Assembly (NCBI GenBank): GCA_032768795.1
Contig: CP136495.1
Location: 870,501 to 934,500, forward strand
DNA: 64,000 nt
From: Tremella fuciformis
Lineage: Eukaryota; Basidiomycota; Tremellomycetes; Tremellales; Tremellaceae
Reading direction: 5' to 3'
Made by a program: the position numbers and the translations under genes. Numbering within the stretch: position 1 is the stretch's first letter; each line of letters starts with the position of its first letter. The notes beneath the pieces are model-generated. The model saw only the letters and a program-made list of their open reading frames with translations. It was not told the origin of the DNA and ran no database searches. Shown in pieces: positions 10,757 to 20,822 of the stretch.

Positions 10757-12458
10757 CTAGCTGTGGGCCGGGTTCTTGAGGGCAAGCAACTTGACTTCCC
10801 GCTCACGCTACATGTCAGCATTGATCTCAATCACACGGATCCCACTCACGTCATCGGCGGCCTTTTGCGCGCGCAGGTCGTCCAGGTCCTGAGTCTTCTC
10901 AGCGACTTGAGACGTCAGACCAGCAGCGTGGTCTCTCCTCTCCTCGTAGTCGTTCTCGGCGTTCCTCAGCTCGCCTTCGATTCGCTCGTACCTCTCCTTC
11001 TCCTTCAAGAACCTCAGGCGGGCCTTGTGCTCCTTGGACGTCCACTTGGACAGACGAAGCTGAGATTTGCGCTCGGCCGAAGCAGCCTCACGTTGAAGTT
11101 TGACGATGCGCTCGAGCTCCTTGATGCTCCCCTTGACGGCCTTGGCCTCCGAGCTGCCTTCGGCCTTGATGACCTTGGCCAATCGCTTGGCATCCTTCTT
11201 CTCCATGGTCGACAGGCGACGAAGGGTAGCATCATCAAGAATGCGCTCGCTGAGTTCGGCTCGGGCGTGAATATCGTCGCGACCCAGCACCTCTTCCGGC
11301 TGAGTGCCTACGCTCGTGCCAGCTCCGCGACCGAATGCTCCACGTCGGCTGCCGACAATCCCGCCGTTTTGGCTGCGGCTCAGAGTGCCATTGCGACCAA
11401 GCGTGTTGGCGCGAGAGACAACGGTGCCCGAACGGTCAAGCATTCCGGCGGATCGGCTTTGGCGCCCACCATACTGGCCCTCTCGCGAGTCCTCGGTGAC
11501 TGACATGAGGTTAGGCAAAGGGCGGTGGCCGAACGACGAGTGCGGGCGGGGAGAGGTAGATCGAGCATGGTCGTCGAAATGCGGAACGGGTCCGTTGTCC
11601 TGAAGAGAATGGCCAGCCTGATAGGAGTTCCTCTGTGAGCCCTGCTGCTGAAGCTGGTGCTGCCTCTCGTGGGAGATGACATCGCCAACTCCAACACCGG
11701 CTATTCCGCCAGCAACGGCACCCTCGGCATACGAGCCCGCACGGGACGGCGCGCGGGACCCGGTTCGGGAAGGTGACCGCACAGTAGGAGCACGTTCCTC
11801 GGCGGGGATAGTCCCAGCTTTCAGCGACGGAGATCGAATGACAGATTCGGGTCGGTTGGCAGCTCGAGATTGCGGGCGGACGGATTCTGGTCGGTTCGTC
11901 GCCGCCCGGGAGGCAGGCCGAATCTCCTCGTTGCGCACAGACCCGGCCTTCGTAGAAGGGGCTCGATTGACGGTCGGGGCTTTGGTCGACCCGGCCACCG
12001 ACTTGCGCTTGGCCGCAGCCGACGGGGCGATGGAGGCACGTTCAGGCTCGGGCTGATCCTCGTCTACATCGTCGTAGGTGGTGACGATGGGGATCTGCTT
12101 GCCGATGTAGGAACGGGAGGGGTTTTCGCCAAGCCTGCTGTCAGGAATGATAGATATCAGAAGAGAGAGGATCTCACATGGGACGGCTGGGTGTCACCTC
12201 TTCCTCGTGAACAGGTCCTTGTTGAGGACCATCTGCAAGGGCTTGCTCCATCTCCAGCTTCTCCCCTGCAGTGTACGATCCGACTTCCTCGTGGTCTCCG
12301 TCGATGACGTGATGCCCGCCGGCGTTGCCGTTGGGCAGCTCGACGGGCTCTGCGAGACCCTGCTTGCCGCTCTTCACGCTCAACCTGTCAAACTTGTTCG
12401 CCAGAGCGGCATCGTGGTTCTCGAGGGTGCCGGGGGCGTCGGCAGTGGTGGTGGCCAT
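10757..12458 (-). CDS. Coiled-coil protein, possibly the basidiomycete 'DNA-binding protein Ncp1' family
   Basis: 539-codon protein from exons 12178-12458, 10850-12137 and 10757-10807. The N-terminus starts MATTTADAPGTLENHD; the middle (about residues 110-370) is Ser/Pro/Arg-rich and disordered; residues about 390-525 form a charged helical coiled coil (MEKKDAKRLAKVIK through KSQLRLSKWTSKEHKARL). Intron 10808-10849 has a clear branch site and gives the final exon RREREVKLLALKNPAHS (first R replaced by the junction Asp-Arg), instead of reading into intron. I recall such coiled-coil proteins annotated as Ncp1 in basidiomycetes, but this is memory rather than a motif; function is unassigned. The first intron has a tandem NAG acceptor at 12134-12140. 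Confidence 0.75.
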
Positions 12459-13108
12459 CTTGAGGTCGTGTACCTTGCCGTCTGTCGTGTAGAGCTGCGG
12501 AATGTAGTGATTCTCGATGACTGGCTGACCGCGTGGGACGGATGGGACTGTGTAAGGGGCCTGTCCGATAGATAGCGGGTGTGCGAGTACGGGCGCTCCC
12601 GCCGCTGTGGGGGAGGACAGGGTGGACTTGTGCGAGGTTGGCGAGCCGATAGCTGTTGTCGAAGCGCTGCGTACGCTGTCGTCTGGTAGAGGTGTATCTG
12701 CAAAGACGGTCTGGATGACGGGTTTGGACAGCAGGCCAGTGAGGCCGAGGGTGAGTGCTTCGGCTGCCGTCTTGGGGGTCGAGGATGGGGAGATGCGAGA
12801 TCCCCCTTGATATATGTAGGTGGAGCTGAAGAGACAAGAGACAACTAGAAAGAGCGGGGAGAGTGGACCATCGGCAAATGACAGAACCAGGGAGAGACGG
12901 ACACAGGCAACCCTCGTTTCTCCCCGCTGATGCCGCTAATCCAATCAACGACGTCATCGATCATCCCAATCCGGAAACTGATCATCCCCGCGTGGCTCCC
13001 CTCGACCGGTTACCACTTTTCCGGTAATGCCGGAATGTGGCACTTCCACCACCTATCTATGTACCAAGTCGCGTCTACCTTGTTCCTTTGCTTCTCTTCT
13101 CTGACAAC
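12459..13108. other. Divergent promoter region
   Basis: Lies between the coiled-coil gene (-) and the SPC1 gene (+). It is pyrimidine/purine-biased near both starts and has no supported coding sequence. Confidence 0.5.
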
Positions 13109-13470
13109 ATGGGCTACCTACCCGCATCTGTGGAGAGGTGGCTAGAGGGTCGAATAGTGAGCCATAACCCTCGAGCTCCCTGTGCTTGCTTACTCTCAGG
13201 ACCCTCATGGCCAACACCTTGTCGAACTCGTGTCCCAGGTCTACTTTGTCCTCTTGACCGTACGCCCTCCTTTCCTTGCCTCTTGAACTCTTCTCACACG
13301 CATAGGCCGTATCCTTCCTCGTATCATGGAGACAGAGCTCGGTCGCCATCGCTGTCGAGATCTTCGGTGCCGGCCTCACACTCCTCCTATTGCTCTTCGG
13401 GCCGCCGTGGCCGTACCTCCAACGCAAGCCGATACAGTTCTTGCCAGTGCGCAAGGGCAAGGCGGAATAG
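13109..13470 (+). CDS. SPC1: Signal peptidase complex subunit SPC1 (SPCS1-like)
   Basis: A 90-residue ER membrane protein hidden in three short exons: 13109-13156, 13200-13259, 13306-13470, separated by GT-AG introns of 43 and 46 nt, all phase 0. It begins MGYLPASVERWLEGRI, continues DPHGQHLVELVSQVYFVLL, has two hydrophobic segments (about residues 25-42 and 50-68), and carries the family hallmark after the second, PPWPYLQRKPIQFLPV, which matches the PPWP-x-hydrophobic-LP tail of SPC1/SPCS1. The family is a non-catalytic subunit of the ER signal peptidase complex, binding the catalytic subunit and shaping substrate choice. No other frame in this interval is convincing. Confidence 0.87.
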
Positions 13471-13787
13471 GGGCATGATAACGACATACGAATCACGATC
13501 TAGAGTACGACATGACGCCATGCAACGAGTTCACGAACTACACAAAGGGACCCCCGTTCCAGCAGCGGACACTGCCTGCCCCGCACCGCATCGCCATGGC
13601 CCACTGCAAGCCCATCTCTACGTTGATCACTGACCTAAGACACTAATCACACGTGCAGAGTGTAAAGGCTCGGGCACATCCTTTTTTCCCTCATCCTTTC
13701 GCCCTCCCCCAGCCAACCCCTCATACATGCGGGCGATGGCAACTGATTCCAGCTGCGTTGTTTCTCTGTCTGCACATCCTGTCTGGC
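13471..13787. other. Intergenic, promoter of F-box-like gene A
   Basis: About 317 bases of SPC1 3' region and pyrimidine-rich leader of gene A. The frame of gene A is open further upstream to 13653, but that part is leader-like (FPHPFALPQPTPH) and lacks counterpart in the paralog. Confidence 0.5.
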
Positions 13788-15008
13788 ATGCCTCGGCTTC
13801 CCATCGAGATCCTCCCAGTGATCGCTACATTTCTGCCAGCAGACGAGTCTCTCGGTACCGTCGCAGCGCTAGCGGCCGTCTCGCAGGCTGTCAATCGCGC
13901 TATCACACCCATGCTGTACTCCCACGTCCGCCTATCTAACGGCAGTGCTCTGTTGACGCATCTGCATCAGTTGATCCTCGATGAGGCTGGCGCAAAAGGC
14001 GATCAAGCCTATCTCGAACGCCCAACAAACCTACCGAATGCGCCAGCTATAGACCTCGGCTACCCAGCGTCACCATTCGAGGAATACTCCCCGACCCGAG
14101 CAGAAGATCAAGGACAAGCCCATGCAATCAACGATATAGCCCGGATCAAGAAGCTGTTCAGCCACGTCAAGACGCTCGAGATCCGCACGCTCAACCTCCT
14201 CCCTCATCCGTCCGCTTACACCCGACTCCCTCACTCATTCCGCCCGTTCCCATCTTTGGAGACGCTCGTCATCTCACAACACCTGCTCGAAGCTCTGGGG
14301 CAACGCAGAGCAGAGCTGGAGCTTACACGCCTGCCGTGCGATCCCCAGCGGCCAAGCGACAGCCCCCTCAGCCTGCCGATGATGATGGAAGAAGCCGGCT
14401 TCTTTGCGTTCCTCGCCCCTCGCAGAGTCATCATCGACGGCCCAGTCGAGCCCTCGGAGACCGTCCATGTACTCGGACACGGAACGCGCGACCGCCCTCA
14501 TCCCCTCATCTGTCTTGCCCTCGGTCGCGCACTCCGCTCGCTCGCCTCTCTGCGAGAAGCTGGACAAAGAGTCGAGCTCGAAATCCACGGTTGGCGCAAT
14601 GCAGACCTCCTGTTTGGTCTGTGGGAGTCTACGGCCAAGTACGTTGCCAACTTCGACGCGGCGCCAGAGACATGGTGGAGGTGGAAGGCGCGGCTCGTCA
14701 TGCTGCCTCCTATCGCAGCGGACGACGGGGAGAAATGGGCGCGCGCCATGTCGACCATCGCGAACACGCTCTGTCGGATTGGCCACACTAGGCTTCCCCC
14801 GAACCGGCTGTTGGAGGTGCAGCATGTCTTCCTGCCACAGGAGAGACTGAGCTCGAGGGAACAATTCGAGTTGATGCATGGGTGGATGGAGAAGGCGTTG
14901 GTGGCTGGGACGCTGTTTGATTATTACCCAGAGGTGGCAACGATGATCAAGGACGTCGGGGGAAAGCCGAGGATGCCCTCCCTGGACATGCGACCGGCGG
15001 AAGGTTAA
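13788..15008 (+). CDS. F-box-like protein A (paralog of A' at 18283)
   Basis: 406-codon intronless gene. The start MPRLPIEILPVIATFL is chosen because the paralog A' begins at the same position (MPSLPLELFPLVAAVL). The first 50 residues resemble a degenerate F-box: LP-x-E-hydrophobic core, then LAAVSQAVNRAITPMLYSHV. Conserved with A' are SFRPFPSLETLVISQ, FLAPRRVIIDGPVEPSE, ELEIHGWRNADLLFGLWE and WWRWKARLVMLPPI. No leucine-rich or kelch repeats are visible. By family analogy it would be an adaptor of an SCF ubiquitin ligase, but this is inference and the partner domain is unknown. It lies tail-to-tail with gene B, stops 79 bases apart. Confidence 0.8.
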   Translation: MPRLPIEILPVIATFLPADESLGTVAALAAVSQAVNRAITPMLYSHVRLSNGSALLTHLHQLILDEAGAKGDQAYLERPTNLPNAPAIDLGYPASPFEEYSPTRAEDQGQAHAINDIARIKKLFSHVKTLEIRTLNLLPHPSAYTRLPHSFRPFPSLETLVISQHLLEALGQRRAELELTRLPCDPQRPSDSPLSLPMMMEEAGFFAFLAPRRVIIDGPVEPSETVHVLGHGTRDRPHPLICLALGRALRSLASLREAGQRVELEIHGWRNADLLFGLWESTAKYVANFDAAPETWWRWKARLVMLPPIAADDGEKWARAMSTIANTLCRIGHTRLPPNRLLEVQHVFLPQERLSSREQFELMHGWMEKALVAGTLFDYYPEVATMIKDVGGKPRMPSLDMRPAEG

Positions 15009-15086
15009 GACCACATAGGAGACGTATACGTGAAGAAGGTATGTACAGTACAACATTGTGACTATGCTCGTTTCCGGCCGGTCCCC

Positions 15087-16438
15087 TCACTTGCTGCCGC
15101 AGCAGCAGCACGCTCTTCCTTCCTCTCTCCTCACCACCGCAAACCGCCTCAGCACGTCCTTGCGTATCGCCTCTTTCGATTGATCGGACAAATCGTCTGG
15201 CTTGCGACCAGCAATATCCTCTTGGATCCTGCGAGAGAGCTTCTCGTTCCACGCCACACCTGGCCTGTCCTCCCCTTTCGTGCCCTCGACCACGGGAAAA
15301 TGAGCGCTCAGCATGGATACATGTCTTGAGGTTTCGGTTTCTTCCGCACGACTGCCGCTTGATCCCGATGGAGGTGGATCTCCGAGCATCGTTGCAAGCA
15401 TCCGGACCACAAGGGGATTCCCGTATGCGGGGTAGGAGAAGTGGACGTCGACCCTCGGGGCAGCATAATACCGAATGATTGGGAACTCGACGTGGTGGAA
15501 CGTCGCGCTGTACAGCGAGTCCCAATGCGGCAAGTCGTCGGACGTGGGGTCGGCCCGTGCGCGTTGCCACCCGTCGTACCACTCCACCGTGCTCTTGTAT
15601 AGCCTCTCAATACCTTCCCAGCGCGCAATCTCGCTTGCCGGGGAATCTTCTTGGACTTCACCTCAGTCTCGGTCTCCCGGCAGTCGACGCACATGGTGTG
15701 CGGCCGCATCATGAGTTGGAGACCGGCCAAGAGCGGGTGTCGCATGCCAGAGTTGGCCCTCCCCCATAATCTCAACGTGTCGATCGCGCCCGGGCCGAGC
15801 TGGACACCAGAGGCGATTGGGAGGAGCAAGGCTGGCTCGAGGGCGCGGCATGCATTGCACAGGTCGGCACAGTCGAACCAGTAGGGTACGTCGTCGATGA
15901 TGACGAGCCGCGTGAGGGAGAAGAGGAGAAGCTTGCGCCGGGATGCGCGGTCCGGTCTGGCGAGTGCACGCAGACGTTCTGCTATGCTATTGATCTCCTC
16001 GGTGTCGGGTACTGAGAGGGGAGCTTGGGCGTCGTCGTCGACGGGGCAAGGCGAGGGGGAGCCCAAGTCGCTGAAGTCGTGCAGCGAGCGATCTGGGCGC
16101 TGCACGAGTCGGCTCTCGTCAGCCGCCCACCTCGGCAGCCCAACAAGCAGTCTGGCGAACGTTCGAGCGGTGATGCGTAAGGTGCCGTAGAGCTTTTGCG
16201 CGGCTACTTCACGCAGATGCTTGACGCACAGCAGATTGACCAGCGTTCCCAGTGCTCCGATATCATGCAGGATATTGACGATGATCTGGAAGACGTCGGT
16301 CGGGAGACGTGGTGATAGCTCTGGCTCAGGCCCCTGGCAGCCACTCGTAGTCGTGCCGATGAAGTCCCGGACCCAGCTGGGCGAACATGCAGGAGCGTTT
16401 GCCTGGCGCATCCCCTGCTCAACGGTCCCACTCGGCAT
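15087..16438 (-). CDS. F-box-like protein B (paralog of B' at 19533); frame break or intron near 15606-15661
   Basis: Starts MPSGTVEQGMRQ; the F-box-like block is SPRLPTDVFQIIVNIL followed by LLCVKHLREVAAQKLYGTL. Shared with B' are LLVGLP, GMRHPLLAGLQLMM (B' GARHPLVRALEIML), the block around DLPHWDSLYSATFHHVEF, and the very C-terminus CCCCGSK (B' CLCCGKK). The two halves are in different frames. A GT-AG intron 15606-15661 (56 nt, weak branch site) would join 15662-16438 to 15087-15605 and give 431 codons, close to 429 in B'. Alternatively a one-base shift near 15650 keeps a helical segment ASEIARWEGIERLYK that looks coding, which would make this a fresh pseudogene. Convergent with gene A. Confidence 0.7.
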
Positions 16439-18282
16439 CGTGAGAGGGAAAACTGATGCGGTGAGGTGAATATGAAAGCACGCGTAAATGAAAGTCGTGG
16501 TGGCTGACGAGAGAGCTTGTGCACCGTGAAGTGGCACGACGCAATGCCACAGTTCCTCCATGTGAAACTCCATTGGCCATTGGCGATGCTGCGCGTGCCC
16601 TCAGGTTGAAGAACAGCTTCCACGCTGGTCAGTGTAGCCGCACCTCCTCGACGGGTGCCCTACAGTGCCTGACCAAACTGTAGGCTTATTCCCTGCATTT
16701 CGAAGCTCGGGCTCCAAGTGCTTAGACCATGATCTCCCTGGTATGTATCCGGTCCGTTGCACTGCGCAGCTCAAAGTGCGTCTGAGGAAGAAAGACGCAA
16801 ACAGATATGCCGCTGGCAGCCCTGCGCCTTTTTCTGTGCTTTTCGCACGGACCTTTGAATACAGGTGCTCAGTGGATGAGGTGGCTCTTGGCAGCACTTC
16901 ACGCGGGAAGCTGATCAGAGGACCAATGTCATCAGCAAAACACCTTGCACCCCTAAGATTACTCGAAGCGTGACATTCCGCCGAAGAATGAGATGCATGG
17001 GAGCGAGACAGTCTACACGTTGGAATTTCATCACTGAGAGATATCTTGCTCCCACGCCTCCAAGGATCTCCCCGTAGTGGTGCTCAGAGTGAGGTACAAA
17101 GATTCAGCTCTGCTACGATAGATTGTTCTGCCCTCGCCGGTAATTTGCACTGAGCTGCTGAGCTGTTGATCACTCTGCCACTTGGTACACGCAACATTCC
17201 CAGTGAAGGCTTCGCCGCAAAGGACCTGAAATGCCTGTTACAGACCGTTGGGCCTATCACCACGGAGCTCAAATTGGATAGGTGGATCGAAGTGCGCCGT
17301 GAGCACGCCCCGCTCTGACGAGGAGTCCTTCACTAGGAGCCCGCCTCCTGCTGCGGCGGCTTCAACTTCGACGGGACGATGTCCCGGAGCCATAAAACTC
17401 TCAGACCTGAAGAGCGCGGCCAGGACATCACTGTTTAACCGACTTTGCCCATTATTCCAGGTGACGGTGGCATTTCCGGGTCGCTGAGAGGAATGAAAAC
17501 GGTACTGCGGGGAGGGGTAGGTAGGGTCTCCCTGCCTCACCTGTGTGAGGGAAAAGCGAGAACGAAAAGGAACGCTGAGACTTGGAGAGAAGCAGCGATG
17601 ACCAGAAGAGAGTGAGCATCCGAAGCGACCACCGCAGTAGCTTGGCGTAAAAACGAGTGACCTTATGCTTGAGCCATCGTGGGGGTCATTGACCATCTCC
17701 ACGTCCACTAGAGACCTTCCGTCTTGATCAAAACGTGGGATGGTCAGACTGTGAGGGTCGAGAGGCATGGTCAGGTGCTTGTCACGGAGTGGTACAGTAG
17801 TTGGACGAGCTTTGTTGAGTTCGGAAGTGAACCAAAGTTTGCCACTGCACAGCATGTGCGACGAGTTCGGTGCTCGCAAACACCTACAGCGAGATCGTTC
17901 CTTTGAACCCCGAAAGGAAATGCCTCCTCTCGTCCTTGTCGCGCACTCGATCTCACTCATGATGCAAGCGCGCAGGACCAGAAAAGAAGCTCTCTCTCCC
18001 TCTCGCATGCAGCCACGGTATTTCCCGAAGACCGAGTCTTGAGTGCATGGTCTGAGGGGTGATAGGTTCAAAGCAGAATGGCGACTGACGCATGTTCAGG
18101 CCACAAGCGAAGGCTCTGATGCTCCCTTTTAGCATATGGAAGTCCTGGGCATCCCCTTTCACCTGACCTCCATTCGACATTCGAGACACTCCCCTGCGCT
18201 CGTCAGGGAGCGCATCCTGGCTGTTTGCCGAGCATTCACCCATAAACAACCTCTCTGCGTGCATCTCGCCAACTGCAAACTC
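16439..18282. other. Spacer between the two F-box-like gene pairs
   Basis: Separates the divergent starts of B (-) and A' (+). A minus-strand frame at 17238-18071 has two stretches that look coding (SLTIPRFDQDGRSLVDVEM; NSDVLAALFRSESFM) separated by a possible intron ending at about 17485; no homologous domain was recognised, so it is not called as a gene. Confidence 0.45.
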
Positions 18283-19437
18283 ATGCCTTCTCTTCCCCTG
18301 GAGCTCTTCCCGCTCGTCGCCGCGGTCTTGGCCGGCGACGGTGACTTGAACACTGTGGCCATGTTGGCGCGGGTGTCCAAGGAGGCACACCGCCTCGTCA
18401 CGCCGGTTCTGTACGCCAGCATCAAGCTGCAAGATGATAGCCCACTTTTGGAATGGCTGCATTGCATGACCAGAGCCGCTGCCAACGACCCCAAGGACTC
18501 GGCCTCCTCCAAGACCCTCGACCACCTGCATGAACTTGAAGCGGAGAGAGTCCAGCGCATCATCTCCCTTTTCCACCAAGTCAAGACTGTTGAGATCCGC
18601 ACACTTCGCCTCTTCCCAGACACGAAAGTCGGTTCTCAGCTCCCCGACTCTTTCAGGCCCTTCCCCAATCTCAAAAACCTGACCATCTCCCAAGACTTCA
18701 TCGAAGCTCTCGGCAGACGCAAAGATGTTCTCGCAGACGCCTTGATTCAGTCCGGCCCGCCTCCGGCACGACCTCCGGCCTCCTTCAGACGCCTCATCGA
18801 GCACTCACGCTTCTTCTCTTTCCTCGCCCCGAGCAGAGTCACGATCGAGGGACCAGTCGAGCCGTCTGACCTCGTGCACATACCGAAGAAGCATGATCGG
18901 CTCGAACCGTGGATCTCCCTGTCTCTCGGTCTGGCGCTCTGGTCGCTCCCCTCACTCGACCCAAATCTTCCGCCAGTGCAGCTCGAGATCCGTGGTTGGC
19001 GCAATGCGGACTTCGTCTATGGGATATGGGAGGCAACTTCCAAACTCAAGAGCGACAGGGACCCCAATCAGCCAGACGACCAGTGGTGGCGGTGGAAGAC
19101 CCGACTCACGATGCTCCCCCACATTCCGCTCGATGACGGTGGCACGTGGCAGCTGGCGATGCGCACGGTCGTGAATGTCCTTGCGCGTATGGGGTCCATC
19201 AGGATCCCGCCACCTGGGGTGTTGGAGGTGCGCCATGCTCGCTCCGAGGGTGAGGGTGCGGCTGAGAGCAGCGAGAGGCAGGCGGTTCAGATGATGCAAC
19301 TACACATGGAGAGGGCGATTCACAAGGGGACCATGTTCATGTTTTATCCCCGAGTGGCAAGGAAGATGGTCAAGCTGTACGAAGGTGACGGCGGGGTCAT
19401 TCCGAGACTTCCAGCTCTGTCCTTCAGAGCGGCCTAA
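18283..19437 (+). CDS. F-box-like protein A' (paralog of A)
   Basis: 384-codon intronless gene beginning MPSLPLELFPLVAAVL, with the F-box-like continuation MLARVSKEAHRLVTPVLYAS. It follows gene A in the same block order: SFRPFPNLKNLTISQ, FLAPSRVTIEGPVEPSD, LEIRGWRNADFVYGIWE, WWRWKTRLTMLPHI, then PPPGVLEVRHA. Similarity is spread over the full length, indicating an old duplication rather than a recent copy. The frame remains open to 18136, but the upstream part has no counterpart in A. It is tail-to-tail with B' (stops 96 bases apart), repeating the A/B arrangement. SCF-adaptor role is inferred from the N-terminal domain only. Confidence 0.8.
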   Translation: MPSLPLELFPLVAAVLAGDGDLNTVAMLARVSKEAHRLVTPVLYASIKLQDDSPLLEWLHCMTRAAANDPKDSASSKTLDHLHELEAERVQRIISLFHQVKTVEIRTLRLFPDTKVGSQLPDSFRPFPNLKNLTISQDFIEALGRRKDVLADALIQSGPPPARPPASFRRLIEHSRFFSFLAPSRVTIEGPVEPSDLVHIPKKHDRLEPWISLSLGLALWSLPSLDPNLPPVQLEIRGWRNADFVYGIWEATSKLKSDRDPNQPDDQWWRWKTRLTMLPHIPLDDGGTWQLAMRTVVNVLARMGSIRIPPPGVLEVRHARSEGEGAAESSERQAVQMMQLHMERAIHKGTMFMFYPRVARKMVKLYEGDGGVIPRLPALSFRAA

Positions 19438-19532
19438 GGTACATGTGTGCATGCTATCAGGACATGTATATGTAGACTGTGGCCATGAAGAGACTTGCTT
19501 TGCATAAGAGACCTTACCATCTCGAACACCCC

Positions 19533-20822
19533 TTATTTCTTGCCGCAACAGAGGCAAGCCTCTGTTTCGTCCGTGCGCTGTACTAGGACCCGTCGACACA
19601 TGTCCAACCAAATTTCTTCTGACAGTCGTTCCTGCTCAGAGGCATCTAGCTCGTCGTGGCCCTCCTCCTCCTCTGTCTCCTCCACGACCAAAGCAACCAC
19701 TTGCTCATGCCATGCCACACTTGGGTTGGATGGAGACATGGTGTCTTTGGGGACGGTGAAAGAGGCATAGAGGTCGGCGACGAGGCCGGGATAGTCGGGC
19801 GCATCGAGCCACTCATCTATGGGGAGCATAGGCGGTCGCCTACCCAACATCGTTCTGATCGTTGTGGTCACGCCGCTCGATTCATAATCGGTGGTCCCGA
19901 AGAAAAGATATATTCTGGTCGCAGGATAGTGGCCAAGTTCGGAGGAGTCGAGGTTGTGATGGGTAGCATGTCCGAGCCCTGGCCAGCGCGGCAGATCGTC
20001 AAGGATGTGGTCCTTTCGACTGTTGACGAAGGTGCTCCATTTGCGGTCCAAGTACAAGTCGACCACGGACGGACAGGACCCCAACCAGAATGGCACACCG
20101 CTTCGTGATGCCTGCTCCATTCGGCTCTCGTGAAACATGTCTCCGCCAATGGTCTTGGTGTGGTCGATGCAAATCTCGCCAGGTGCTAACATGATCTCGA
20201 GAGCACGGACGAGTGGGTGCCGAGCGCCGCCGTTCCGATCTCTCCAGTCACTGAATCGGTCATATATGCCGACACCAAGCTGGAGGCAGTACACGTGCGG
20301 GAACAGCAGCGAGTCGCGTTCGAGATGCGAGCATGCGTGAAGCAGATCCGCGCAGAAGCGCGCTGGGGGAACGTCGACAATGACCAGATCGCGCGTCAGT
20401 TGGAAGAGGGCTCTCTTTGGGCCCGAAAGTCGATCCTTGGACTTCGTGGCGTCCGCCTGGCAAGGATCTTCGCATACGGATCCGCCGTGCGCGGGAGGCT
20501 CCGAGGCTTCATCCGCTTCGCCTTCGTCTTCAGAAGGGCAAGGGCAATCGGGCCAGTCCATGTGAGCTCCAGGCTTCCGAGCGGGTCGCTTGATCAGTCG
20601 CCGACGCTCTTGGGCCGAGGCTGACGGTAACCCGACAAGGAGTTTGGCGATAGTGCGGTTTCGTATGTGCAGGGTGTGGTAGAGGAGTGGCGCCGCCAGC
20701 TCACGGAGTTGCTGAACGCAGAGCAAAGCCGCCAAAGTCGCTTGTGCCTGATCTTCTGCAAGTATTTGCACAACCATAGTGAGGACCTCCATCGGGAGGC
20801 GAGGGGACGAGCTCGAACTCAT
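19533..20822 (-). CDS. F-box-like protein B' (paralog of B)
   Basis: 429-codon intronless gene. Start MSSSSSPRLPMEVL aligns the F-box-like core with gene B; the frame is open further upstream to 21038 but that part is not shared. F-box-like: LPMEVLTMVVQIL then LLCVQQLRELAAPLLYHTL. There is an acidic linker (SEDEGEADEASEP) and the shared blocks GARHPLVRALEIML and ILDDLPRWPGLGHATHH. The C-terminal tail is Glu-rich (VVEETEEEEGHDEL) and ends in CLCCGKK, the same cysteine cluster as in B. Intact, unlike B, so it is the better reference for this subfamily. Function beyond a possible SCF adaptor is unknown. Confidence 0.8.
   Translation of the reverse strand: MSSSSSPRLPMEVLTMVVQILAEDQAQATLAALLCVQQLRELAAPLLYHTLHIRNRTIAKLLVGLPSASAQERRRLIKRPARKPGAHMDWPDCPCPSEDEGEADEASEPPAHGGSVCEDPCQADATKSKDRLSGPKRALFQLTRDLVIVDVPPARFCADLLHACSHLERDSLLFPHVYCLQLGVGIYDRFSDWRDRNGGARHPLVRALEIMLAPGEICIDHTKTIGGDMFHESRMEQASRSGVPFWLGSCPSVVDLYLDRKWSTFVNSRKDHILDDLPRWPGLGHATHHNLDSSELGHYPATRIYLFFGTTDYESSGVTTTIRTMLGRRPPMLPIDEWLDAPDYPGLVADLYASFTVPKDTMSPSNPSVAWHEQVVALVVEETEEEEGHDELDASEQERLSEEIWLDMCRRVLVQRTDETEACLCCGKK

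Noticed and set aside
12380..12957. Two overlapping minus-strand frames upstream of the coiled-coil gene
   Set aside because: Both run through the pyrimidine-rich leader and overlap its first exon in other frames; translations are Pro/Ser/Arg-rich with no conservation.
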